Shown: piece after piece, positions 15,803 to 24,157 of the stretch
How the letters are laid out: each line of letters opens with the position of its first letter
How positions within the stretch are numbered: position 1 is the stretch's first letter
Source of the DNA: an uncultured Oscillospiraceae bacterium
Lineage (GTDB): Bacteria; Bacillota; Clostridia; Oscillospirales; Oscillospiraceae
Direction of reading: 5' to 3'
Length of the DNA: 32,542 nucleotides
Assembly (NCBI GenBank): GCA_904398675.1
Contig: CAJFPI010000037.1
Coordinates: forward strand, 1-32,542
Translations under genes and position numbers: made by a program
Notes under the pieces: generated by a model
The model's input: only the letters and a program-made list of their open reading frames with translations
Databases searched by the model: none
Told to the model about the DNA's origin: nothing

Positions 15803-17623
15803 CTATTCGGCAAGATCTGCGGCGGAGCCGTCTGTCTCTCCTGTCACGGCGTCCGGTTCGGTCTGTGTTCCCATGTCGTTGTCCGCCGGCGCGCCGCCGT
15901 TGCGCTGATAGCCGGTGATGGAATAGCCGTCCAGAATGTCGCTTGCCGTCTGGTCCACCTCGTGCTCAATAGTCACCTGGTCGCCCACGCTGAGGATCAC
16001 GGCGATCTCATTGTCCGCTGCGGAGACGGCGTAGAACACCGTCTCCCCCTCCAGGCGGAAGAAGTAGGTGGTGTTGCCGTCCAGCACCGCCGAGCGGATC
16101 TCCGCAATGGTGCCGCTGGCCTCCGTCTGCGGCAGCTCCTCTGTCTCTGTGATCCCCTGATCGCTGAGCAGGCGGATATACGACTGCTCGCACTGGGATA
16201 CGGAGGAGCCCACGGTGACCAGCTGGTACTGGGCCACATTGACCATGGCATAGCTCTTCACCAGATTGGTGGCGTCCTTCAGGGGGATGAAGTAGGTGGG
16301 CTCCCCGGCAATATTCAGGAGGAGCGGGAAGGTGGCAATATACCCCAGGTCCTGCACCTCGCCCTCGGCAGAAGCCATGGCGGCATACTCCGTGGCGCCG
16401 GGCGCGTCATAGAACCTGGTCTCCTTGGTGCGCTGGTTCGAGAGGAGGAACCCCAGATTTGACTGGTCGGCATTGGCGGAGGTGACGCCGGTATAGACGT
16501 ATACATCGTCGTTGAGGGCGATGTAGTTGTATCCCTCTGTGGTTACCGTGACGCCCCGCTGGCCGAAAATGGAGTTGAAAAAGCCATTGATAAAGGTGCC
16601 GTGGTAGTCGTACTGCTCCATGATAAGGGCGGGGGTAAAGACATTGTCCACCCACTGGGGGATGTCCGCAATGTCATAGTAGGTGCTCTCGCCGGTAATA
16701 GCATTGCAGAGCACCGCCCCCTGGATATCCGTGCCGCCGAACAGGCCGATGATCTTCACCACCCGGGGGGCGATCCACCAGGGGTCGCCGTTCTCGTCGA
16801 TCTCAAACTGGGGCGTGTCAAACATAAAGGTGGGGTACTGGAACCGGAGATGGCGCTCAATGTTCCGGTTGAGGGGCTCGGAGAAGGAGTACTTCATCCC
16901 CTCCTCCAGCCGCACCACCGTGGCCTCCTGGGTCACCATGTCCACCAGCACATAGGCCGGCAGGCCCTCGCCGCGGTTGGTGATCCACTTGATCAGGTCC
17001 GCATAGGCGATGGGCGCCACCCGGACAGGGCGGCCCTGGTAGTTGATCTGGGTGGAGTCGGCGGAATACTCGAACTGGCTGACCATATCGCTGAGGGTGC
17101 CCATCTGCCGGTCACCCAGGTATTCGGCGCTGGCCCGGTCCAGGGTGGGGATCTTGTCAAAGGAGATCTGGCTGATGTCCTCTGTAAACTCCCCATTCTC
17201 CACGGTGAGGAGATCCCGGTAGTCACCGGCGCGGAAAATGGTCAGGGACGTGAGCTGTCCCACAAGGCCCACCGCCACCAGCAGCAGGAAGAGCAGGCCC
17301 ACCGGCAGGCACTGTTTCTTGATAAAACGGAAATATTCCCGGATCTGGTCCCGCACATCCGTGTAGACCACGCCGCTGTCGCGGGTGCCGCCGGAGGTGA
17401 GAAAGGCGCAGATCACATAGACGATGCACAAAATACCTATAAAGCTGTAGAAATCTCCGCACTGCAGGTTCAGCGCAGGCAGGGTGAAATAGAAGTAGAG
17501 AAAGCCCACCAGCGCAGTCACAACAATGTTGAAGAGGATCTTCCCCGCCTTGCTGCGGGGCAGGTGAAACCGCTTTTTCCGCGGCTGTTTGTCTCGGCTC
17601 AAGATACGTTCTCCTTTTTTCAA
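15803..17623 (-). CDS. Membrane protein with large extracytoplasmic domain, unknown function
   Basis: 606 aa; basic N-terminus, about 3 TM helices in the first 130 aa, then a long soluble domain and acidic C-terminus. Confidence 0.75.
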   Translation of the reverse strand: MKKGERILSRDKQPRKKRFHLPRSKAGKILFNIVVTALVGFLYFYFTLPALNLQCGDFYSFIGILCIVYVICAFLTSGGTRDSGVVYTDVRDQIREYFRFIKKQCLPVGLLFLLLVAVGLVGQLTSLTIFRAGDYRDLLTVENGEFTEDISQISFDKIPTLDRASAEYLGDRQMGTLSDMVSQFEYSADSTQINYQGRPVRVAPIAYADLIKWITNRGEGLPAYVLVDMVTQEATVVRLEEGMKYSFSEPLNRNIERHLRFQYPTFMFDTPQFEIDENGDPWWIAPRVVKIIGLFGGTDIQGAVLCNAITGESTYYDIADIPQWVDNVFTPALIMEQYDYHGTFINGFFNSIFGQRGVTVTTEGYNYIALNDDVYVYTGVTSANADQSNLGFLLSNQRTKETRFYDAPGATEYAAMASAEGEVQDLGYIATFPLLLNIAGEPTYFIPLKDATNLVKSYAMVNVAQYQLVTVGSSVSQCEQSYIRLLSDQGITETEELPQTEASGTIAEIRSAVLDGNTTYFFRLEGETVFYAVSAADNEIAVILSVGDQVTIEHEVDQTASDILDGYSITGYQRNGGAPADNDMGTQTEPDAVTGETDGSAADLAE

Positions 17624-17731
17624 ATCATCGGTCCGGGGTACAGCTCCCGCCGCCGGCGGCGCCGGCGGACAGGATGAAAACAGTATAGCCTGTTTTCAGA
17701 AAAAAAGCAATGGGGAGGCGGGGCGCGCCGG

Positions 17732-17760
17732 TTGTTTTCCCCGCCGGGACCTGCTATACT
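17732..17760 (+). promoter_or_regulatory. Sigma-A-like promoter for MBL-fold hydrolase
   Basis: TTGTTT - 17 bp - TATACT, about 30 bp upstream of ATG 17790. Confidence 0.6.
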
Positions 17761-17789
17761 GTAGAAACAAGTCTGAAGGGAGGCAGGAG

Positions 17790-18554
17790 ATGATGGAGCC
17801 GTGGTTCACCGTGGAGGAGATTGACGCCGAAACCTGGGCCATCAGCGAGTACGGCCACTGGGAGGAGCCCCACTGCTACCTCCTCGCCGGCAGCCGCCGC
17901 AGTCTTCTCATCGACGCCGGGCTCGGCCTCCGTCCCCTCCGCGGGATCGTCCGCTCCCTCACCGCTCTGCCCGTCACTGCCATCCCCACCCACGCCCACT
18001 GGGACCACATCGGCGGTCTGGCGGAATTTCCGGATTTCTATGTCCACGCCGCGGAGGCCGCCTGGCTCCAGGGTGCCTTCCCCCTGCCGCCGGAGGCGGT
18101 CCGGCGGGAGCTGGCCCGGGGCGGCGCCCTGCCGCCGGGCTTTGCGGCGGACGACTATGCCGTCTTTCAGGGACGACCCGCCGGCCTCCTGCGGGGCGGG
18201 GAGGTGCTGGACCTGGGCGGACGGAGAATCCAGGCGCTCCACACTCCCGGCCATTCCCCGGGCCACCTGTGTTTCTGGGAGGCGGAGCGAGGTTTCCTTT
18301 TCACGGGGGATCTGGTCTACGCCGGGGAACTGGCCGCCTTTTTCCCCACCACAGACCCGGCGGCCTATCTCGCCTCCCTGGAGCAGACGGCTGCGCTGCC
18401 GGTCCGCCGCCTGCTGCCGGGGCATCACAGCCTCGCGCTGGAGCCGGTTCTTCTCACACAGGTCCGGGATGCCTTCCGGACACTGGACGCCGGCGGCCTG
18501 CTGCGCCGGGGCAGCGGTGTGTTTTCCTTTGGGGACTGGTCTGTGCGGCTGTAA
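17790..18554 (+). CDS. MBL-fold metallo-hydrolase
   Basis: PTHAHWDHIGGL (HxHxDH), HTPGHSPGHLCFW, FTGDLVY; start from RBS GGGAGG. Confidence 0.88.
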   Translation: MMEPWFTVEEIDAETWAISEYGHWEEPHCYLLAGSRRSLLIDAGLGLRPLRGIVRSLTALPVTAIPTHAHWDHIGGLAEFPDFYVHAAEAAWLQGAFPLPPEAVRRELARGGALPPGFAADDYAVFQGRPAGLLRGGEVLDLGGRRIQALHTPGHSPGHLCFWEAERGFLFTGDLVYAGELAAFFPTTDPAAYLASLEQTAALPVRRLLPGHHSLALEPVLLTQVRDAFRTLDAGGLLRRGSGVFSFGDWSVRL

Positions 18555-18564
18555 AAAAGTTTTT

Positions 18565-18600
18565 GCCGCAGGCGGGGCGCAATAGCGCCCCGCCTGCGGC
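18565..18600. terminator. Perfect 16-bp-stem terminator between convergent genes
   Basis: GCCGCAGGCGGGGCGC-AATA-GCGCCCCGCCTGCGGC. Confidence 0.75.
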
Positions 18601-18606
18601 AGATTT

Positions 18607-19566
18607 CTACAGCTTGGCATAGGTCTCGAGAAAGTCCAAAAGCGCCTTTTTGCACCGCTCCCGGTCCTTCAGGTAGCTGGCGGCGTGGACCGCCCCCTCC
18701 ACCAAAACCTGCCGTTTCTCACCGGCCGCAGCCGCATAGTTCTCCTCCGTCATGCTGGCGGGGACAAAATCGTCCCCCGTGCCGTGGATGAAGAGGACAG
18801 GGAGGGTGCTGTTGGCCAGGGACTCGGCCGCCGTGGCATCCCGCAGGCTGTAGCCCGCCACCGTCCGGCAGAGAAGATCCGTCAGATGCAGCACAGGAAA
18901 GGCGGGCAGGCGGTACCATTTGTGGATACAGTGGCGCACCTCCGCCCAGGCGGAGTTGTACCCGCAGTCGGCCACTATGCCCCGGACGCTTTTGGGCATG
19001 GGCAGCTCCGCGGCCATCATCACCGTGGCCGCTCCCATGGACATGCCCTCCAGAATGAGGGGGACCCTTCCGCCGGTCTTAGCGTCCATGTAGAAGGCCC
19101 ACTGCTGGCAGTCGTACCGCTCCAGGATGCCGTAGCCGATATATTTCCCCTCGCTGCGGCCGTGGGCCCGCTGGTCCACCACCAGCATGCTGTAGCCGTT
19201 TTGATACAGCTCCGGCAGCACCATGGCAAAGTCCATCACCCCCTTGGAGCGGAACCCGTGGAACAGCAGAACGCAGCCCTTGGCCTCCGGCGCCTCCAGG
19301 TAATAGCCCCGCAGGCGCAGGCCGTCCCGGGAGCGGATGGAGACCTCCTCCGGTTTCTTTTCAAAAAACCACTGAATATCCGCCACGATCTCGTCGTGGC
19401 AAGCCCCATAGGCGCTGCGGTAGATCTTCCTGTCCCACTCCTCCTCGGTCCGGTCCCGGCGCAAAACGGCCCGCCGGAACCCCAGCACCGCCGCTCCCCC
19501 AAGCACTCCGGCCGCCGCCGCTGCGGCTGCCGCCCCCTTCTGCCATCCTTTCATACATTCCTCCAT
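18607..19566 (-). CDS. Alpha/beta hydrolase, membrane-anchored
   Basis: N-terminal hydrophobic segment; LLFHGFRSKG, VVDQRAHGRSEG, LEGMSMGAATVM nucleophile elbow, FIHGTGDDFVP, HAASY. Confidence 0.88.
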   Translation of the reverse strand: MEECMKGWQKGAAAAAAAAGVLGGAAVLGFRRAVLRRDRTEEEWDRKIYRSAYGACHDEIVADIQWFFEKKPEEVSIRSRDGLRLRGYYLEAPEAKGCVLLFHGFRSKGVMDFAMVLPELYQNGYSMLVVDQRAHGRSEGKYIGYGILERYDCQQWAFYMDAKTGGRVPLILEGMSMGAATVMMAAELPMPKSVRGIVADCGYNSAWAEVRHCIHKWYRLPAFPVLHLTDLLCRTVAGYSLRDATAAESLANSTLPVLFIHGTGDDFVPASMTEENYAAAAGEKRQVLVEGAVHAASYLKDRERCKKALLDFLETYAKL

Positions 19567-19628
19567 TCCGCCGCTGTCCGCAGCACAGATACATCAAAGC
19601 GATACTCCCAGGGAAGGCCGGCAGGCAT

Positions 19629-20633
19629 TTACGCAGCATCCTCCCGCCCCTGGGCTGCGGCGCGCAGCGCATCCAGGTCCAGGGCGTCCGCCGCCATCAG
19701 CGGCTGCTCCACACCCAGGCGCTGCAAAAGCTGCCGCCCGTCTTCATCGGCGAAAAGATCCGCCACCGCCCGGCCGAGGGCTGCCTGGAATGCAGGGTCC
19801 TGCAGCGCCTCCTGCCCCGGTCCCAGGGCCAGCACCTGCTCACAGATGGGCCCCACCTCGCCGATCACCGTCAGGCCGTCCCCGTCAATCTCCCCGGGGA
19901 TAAGGAAAACCAGATCCGCCTCCCCCATGGCCGCGGCCATCAGCAGCGCGTCCCGCCCCTCCAGCGTTTCCACGCTGGCCAGGTCCGCCGTGCTGACGCT
20001 GCCAAAGGTCTGCTGCAGCCAGAGATCTGCCCATTGCCTCACCTCGGCGCCGCCCTCCATCGCCCAGGAGGCCCGGGCCACCTGGTCAAAGGTGAGGTTT
20101 CCCTCCTCCGAGAGCGTCCGTCCGTAATCGCTGCCGGTCGCGCAGATTTTTCCCATCCGCCAGGGTGCCGCCTCCGACGCTCCGGCAACCGTAATCTGTC
20201 CCTCGCCTGTGGAAAGATCCACTGCCGCCGGAGAGGAGGACAGCAGGACGGGAAGGCCCCATGCATACTGCACATACCCCTCCGCCGGCAAAATCGCGGC
20301 GTCCACGCCGCCGCCGGCAAGGGCCTCTCCGGTGGCCCGCTCAGAAAGGCCCACCGTCACCTGGACGCTCTCAAAGGCATATCCCTCCTGCTCCAGCTGC
20401 TTCCGCAGCAGGCTGCCCAGCGGCTCCAGGGCCTGCAAGGCCTCCATCCCGCCGCTCTCCGTCCCCTGGATCTCCAGGGCAAGCTGCCCCAGCTGCACGG
20501 TCTCTCCCCCTGCAGGCGGAACGGGGATCTCCTCTCCGCCCTGATTTCCTCCGTCTTCCCCGGCCGTGCTGCCGCAGGCCGTCAGGCAGACCGACAGCAC
20601 CAGGGCCAGCAGGGTGAAGCTCCATCGTCTCAT
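19629..20633 (-). CDS. PhnD/SsuA-type substrate-binding lipoprotein (phosphate/phosphonate-family SBP)
   Basis: Start MRRWSFTLLALVLSVCLTACGS lipobox; TVGLSERATGEALAGGGVDAAILPAEGYVQY, GSDYGRTLSE pattern of the PhnD-like fold. Track start 20975 rejected. Confidence 0.65.
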   Translation of the reverse strand: MRRWSFTLLALVLSVCLTACGSTAGEDGGNQGGEEIPVPPAGGETVQLGQLALEIQGTESGGMEALQALEPLGSLLRKQLEQEGYAFESVQVTVGLSERATGEALAGGGVDAAILPAEGYVQYAWGLPVLLSSSPAAVDLSTGEGQITVAGASEAAPWRMGKICATGSDYGRTLSEEGNLTFDQVARASWAMEGGAEVRQWADLWLQQTFGSVSTADLASVETLEGRDALLMAAAMGEADLVFLIPGEIDGDGLTVIGEVGPICEQVLALGPGQEALQDPAFQAALGRAVADLFADEDGRQLLQRLGVEQPLMAADALDLDALRAAAQGREDAA

Positions 20634-20765
20634 TGTCCTGCTCCTCCTCTTCAGTGTCTCCCTCTTTCCCCCGATCATACACCAAAACGCGCCAAATAGC
20701 AACTGCGGCAGGTATGATGCCGCCGCTGGGCGCATATAGATGAACCATATCGGGATAGGGAGTGT

Positions 20766-21023
20766 GTGCCATTGAAGGGAAATATTGAGGAGCGGGCCTG
20801 CGAGCTGGCTGTCTACATCATAGAAAACCGCGCCACTGTGCGCTCCGCCGCCCAAAAATTCGGCATCAGCAAGAGCACGGTACATAAAGATCTGATCGAC
20901 CGCCTGCCTCTCTACAACCAGACGCTCTACCGGCAGGTGAAGGCAGTTTTGGAGGAAAATAAAGCGCAGCGCCATATCCGGGGCGGCATTGCTACCCGGA
21001 GGAAATACCGCGGGGACGAGTGA
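20766..21023 (+). CDS. spoIIID: Sporulation transcriptional regulator SpoIIID
   Basis: NIEERACELAVYIIENRATVRSAAQKFGISKSTVHKDLIDRL...AQRHIRGGIATRRKY; GTG start (alternative TTG two codons later). Confidence 0.92.
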   Translation: MPLKGNIEERACELAVYIIENRATVRSAAQKFGISKSTVHKDLIDRLPLYNQTLYRQVKAVLEENKAQRHIRGGIATRRKYRGDE

Positions 21024-21079
21024 TCGTCCCCCCTGTTTCCCGCTCTGGGCGGACAGGCCGGCATAGCGGGCAAATATGG

Positions 21080-21108
21080 CACCGTTTCCCCTCCATTTGC
21101 ATAAAATA
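21080..21108 (+). promoter_or_regulatory. Candidate sigma-K promoter
   Basis: CACC - 16 bp - CATAAAATA matches the mACm-N16/17-CATAnnnTA consensus; 31 bp upstream of the small ORF start. Confidence 0.5.
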
Positions 21109-21139
21109 CAGATGAAAACATCGAAATGGAGGGTCTCAT

Positions 21140-21355
21140 ATGCCTTGTTCCAGCCGCCGCCGCTGTGTGCCGGCCCAGCCGCCGGCCCGGGATGCCATCC
21201 CTGTCAAGCGCCATCCTCACCCCATCTGCATCGCGCCCTGCCCCTCGCCCCTTGAATGTCAGCTGCAGGAGATCCAGGCCGCGCTGGACCGGAACACCGC
21301 GCTGCTACAGGAGATCCATCTGCTGCTGTTGCAGGCTATTGGTAACAACCTGTAA
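21140..21355 (+). CDS. Small Cys/Pro-rich protein with Leu-rich C-terminal helix, unknown (possible spore protein)
   Basis: 71 aa MPCSSRRRCVPAQPPARDAIPVKRHPHPICIAPCPSPLECQLQEIQAALDRNTALLQEIHLLLLQAIGNNL; GGAGGG RBS 7 nt upstream. Confidence 0.6.
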   Translation: MPCSSRRRCVPAQPPARDAIPVKRHPHPICIAPCPSPLECQLQEIQAALDRNTALLQEIHLLLLQAIGNNL

Positions 21356-21424
21356 ACAAACCGAAAACAAATCTTCACAATTTTCAATTTCACTTGTATC
21401 AGATAATATTTTATGGTAAACTGA

Positions 21425-21460
21425 CATGGCCGCCGCCCCAGTGCCTGGCGGGCGGCCATG
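21425..21460 (+). other. Strong hairpin in lcp leader
   Basis: CATGGCCGCC ... GGCGGCCATG, perfect 10-bp outer stem; no U-tract. Confidence 0.55.
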
Positions 21461-21531
21461 CCTGTTGCATGCCGGCGGCAAAAGCCGCTTTCCATGTATA
21501 CAAAACCAAGGATACAAAGGAGCCGTTTCTC

Positions 21532-22557
21532 ATGCACGCTAACCGTTCCACCGGTCAGAAGAAACGCCGGCGGCACAGCCGCCGTGAACGCGCGATCCTG
21601 ACCCTCTGCATCGTCCTCTTTGCGGGTGTGGCCGTTATCGGCTTTGTCCGGGGCTACATCCGGGCGCCCGAGCTCAGCGAGCCGGACAGCAGCGCCCAGT
21701 CAGACACCGGCGACACGGACGCCGACAGCGTCGGCACAGACGATACAACGCCCGCCCGCGAGCGGAAGGAGAGCTACTACACCGTCCTTGTCTCCGGCGT
21801 TGACGACGGCAACGGCGGCAGCGATACCAACATCCTTCTGTCCATCGACGCGCAGAACGGCGTGATCAATGCCGTCAGCATCCCCCGGGACACCCTTCTC
21901 AATGTAAGCTGGAATGTCAAGAAGTTCAACGCCTCCTATAATGTCGGCGGCATCGACCGGATGAAGACGGAGCTCTCCCGTCTTCTGGGCATCCCGGTGG
22001 ACTTCTACATTTCCATTGATCTGGACGGGTTTGTGGAGCTTGTGGACGAGATCGGCGGCGTTTATTTCGATGTACCGGTAAACATGAACTACGACGACCC
22101 CACTCAGAATCTCCACATCCATATTGACAAGGGCTATCAATGGCTCAGCGGCGAGGACGCTGTAAAGGTGGTCCGCTGGCGGCAGAACAACGACGGCACC
22201 GGTTATCCCGACGGAGACATCGGCCGCATTGCCACCCAGCAGGCCTTTCTCACCACGGTGGCACAGCAAATGCTGGACAGCCTCAGCATCAGCACCATGA
22301 AGGCCTATGTGGATATCTTCTTCGAGTATGTGGATACCGACCTTTCCGTGGGCAATCTGGCCTGGATCGGCGAGGTGGCCATGAAGGCCGGCATGGAGAA
22401 CATACACTTTTATACCCTGCCCGGCGAGGGCGACTATGTCTACGGCGGATCCTATTATATCCTCAACCCGGAGGAGACCCTGGCTCTTGTCAACGCGTCC
22501 TTCAACCCCTATGACCAGGACATCACGGCAGACGAAATGGATATCCTGGTCCCCTGA
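21532..22557 (+). CDS. LytR-CpsA-Psr (LCP) family protein
   Basis: Basic N-terminus plus one TM, VLVSGVDDGNGGSDTNILLSIDAQNGVINAVSIPRDTL, VGGIDRMKTELSRLLGIPVDFYISIDLDGFVELVDEIGGV, DVRWRQNN-like region. Confidence 0.93.
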   Translation: MHANRSTGQKKRRRHSRRERAILTLCIVLFAGVAVIGFVRGYIRAPELSEPDSSAQSDTGDTDADSVGTDDTTPARERKESYYTVLVSGVDDGNGGSDTNILLSIDAQNGVINAVSIPRDTLLNVSWNVKKFNASYNVGGIDRMKTELSRLLGIPVDFYISIDLDGFVELVDEIGGVYFDVPVNMNYDDPTQNLHIHIDKGYQWLSGEDAVKVVRWRQNNDGTGYPDGDIGRIATQQAFLTTVAQQMLDSLSISTMKAYVDIFFEYVDTDLSVGNLAWIGEVAMKAGMENIHFYTLPGEGDYVYGGSYYILNPEETLALVNASFNPYDQDITADEMDILVP

Positions 22558-22587
22558 ACGCCCCGCAGCGGGCAGAGGAGGTAGCTT

Positions 22588-24099
22588 ATGAAATGCTGTA
22601 AGCAGCCGTCCGGCGCGGGACATGCGTCTTGTGCGCCCCGTCCGGCCCGGTGCGCGCGGATCATGGCCCTGGTTCTATGTCTGATCCTCATTACGGGGAT
22701 CCTGCCGGCCCACGCCGCCGGTTCCATGGGGAATTTTGTCAGCACCCGCAGCTATGACGGGCGGTTTTCCGATGTGGCGGAGGGCGCCTGGTACTATGAA
22801 AATGTGGTCTCCCTCTATGAGCTGGGCCTTGCCAACGGGCAGAGCGGCTCCGCCTTCGGCCCCCAGTCCTCCGTGACGCTGGGCGAGGCCGCCGCCTTCA
22901 CAGCCCGCCTGCGCAGCCTCTATGAAACCGGGGATCCGGAGAGCGGCGCCAGCAGCTATCCCCTTGAGGACGGCGATCCCTGGTATGCCGGCTATGTGGA
23001 TTACCTTTCAGCGCTCGGGGTTGTGGACAGCTCCTTTGCCGCATCCTATGACGCCTCAGCTACCCGCGCCCAGGTGGCCCATCTGATTGCAAACGCCCTG
23101 CCCGCCGCAGAGTTTGCCGACCGGAACGCCGCCGCTGTTGCGATGGGCTATGCTCTGCACGCCTATATCACAGATGTGGATGAGTACACCCCCTATCAGC
23201 AGGAGATCCTGCAGCTCTACCGGTGGGGCGTTGTCACAGGCTCGGACAGCCAGGGTTCCTACTACCCGGACCGGGCGATCACCCGCGGGGAGCTGACTGC
23301 CCTTCTCACCCGGCTGGCCGACCCGGCGCTGCGCGTTGCCCTGGAGTGGGATCTGTCCAGCTATTACTCCGCCCGTGGAACCACCTATCAGGACCTGGTG
23401 GAGCCGGGGACGCTCCGCCGCAGCCACAGCCTCAGCGACACCAGCGCCATTGACAGCAACATCCGCTACATGCTCTCCCGCGGGGAGTCTGTCCTCACAT
23501 TGCAGCTGGAGGCAAAGGACGTCACCGAGGCCAAGGTCACCGAGCTGATGAATCAATATCTCACCACCATGCGCCGCTATCTGGAGCAGAGCTACAACGC
23601 GGTGAACTGCACCTACAGCGCCAGCACCGGCCGGGTGACCCTGCGGTTTTACAGCAGCATCTTCTCCGACGCCCTGCTGCTCTCCGCCCGGAGCACCACA
23701 TTGGATCGGGCCATTGCAGTCCACGACGCGCTGTGGCAGGGCGGGACCATCACCGCCGACATGTCCGAGTATGAAAAGGCCCGCGCCTACTTCACCTGGA
23801 TCTGTGAAAACTGCGCCTATGACCACCGGGCCACCGACAACTCTGTGGCACACACGGCCTACAGTCTCTTTGAAATGGGAAGTGCCGTCTGCGACGGGTA
23901 CACCGCCGCCTACAATCTCCTTTTAAAGCTGGAGGGAATCGACTGCACCACCCAGTCCACGGAGGATCACATCTGGACGGTAGCCACCCTGGACGGGACC
24001 ACCTATCATATCGACACCACCTGGGGCGACCAGACCGGCTCTATCCGCTATCAGTATTTTGCTATGACGCCGGAGGTATCCATGGCTCGATTTTCCTGA
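22588..24099 (+). CDS. SLH-domain protein with C-terminal transglutaminase-like domain
   Basis: Signal peptide, three SLH-like segments (RFSDVAEGAWYYENV.., DPWYAGYVDYLSALGVV.., ITDVDEYTPYQQEILQLYRWGVVTGS..), then AYFTWICENCAYD...GSAVCDGYTAAYNLLLKLEGIDC...DHIWTVATLDGTTYHIDTTWGD (Cys-His-Asp). Confidence 0.88.
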   Translation: MKCCKQPSGAGHASCAPRPARCARIMALVLCLILITGILPAHAAGSMGNFVSTRSYDGRFSDVAEGAWYYENVVSLYELGLANGQSGSAFGPQSSVTLGEAAAFTARLRSLYETGDPESGASSYPLEDGDPWYAGYVDYLSALGVVDSSFAASYDASATRAQVAHLIANALPAAEFADRNAAAVAMGYALHAYITDVDEYTPYQQEILQLYRWGVVTGSDSQGSYYPDRAITRGELTALLTRLADPALRVALEWDLSSYYSARGTTYQDLVEPGTLRRSHSLSDTSAIDSNIRYMLSRGESVLTLQLEAKDVTEAKVTELMNQYLTTMRRYLEQSYNAVNCTYSASTGRVTLRFYSSIFSDALLLSARSTTLDRAIAVHDALWQGGTITADMSEYEKARAYFTWICENCAYDHRATDNSVAHTAYSLFEMGSAVCDGYTAAYNLLLKLEGIDCTTQSTEDHIWTVATLDGTTYHIDTTWGDQTGSIRYQYFAMTPEVSMARFS

Positions 24100-24117
24100 G
24101 TTGACAGACAGCAGGAA

Positions 24118-24147
24118 AGCCGCAGCAGACAGCTGTCTGCTGCGGCT
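24118..24147. terminator. Perfect 30-bp palindrome followed by T-run
   Basis: AGCCGCAGCAGACAGCTGTCTGCTGCGGCT then TTTTTT. Confidence 0.85.
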
Positions 24148-24157
24148 TTTTTTGCCC

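Noticed and set aside
20715-20760. Possible sigma-E promoter upstream of spoIIID (GTATGAT-N14-CATATAGA)
   Set aside because: Too many mismatches to the sigma-E consensus to list as a feature, although sigma-E control of spoIIID is expected from established knowledge.
21425-21487. Possible intrinsic terminator after the small Cys-rich ORF
   Set aside because: Strong stem but no T-run on the plus strand; kept only as a leader hairpin.
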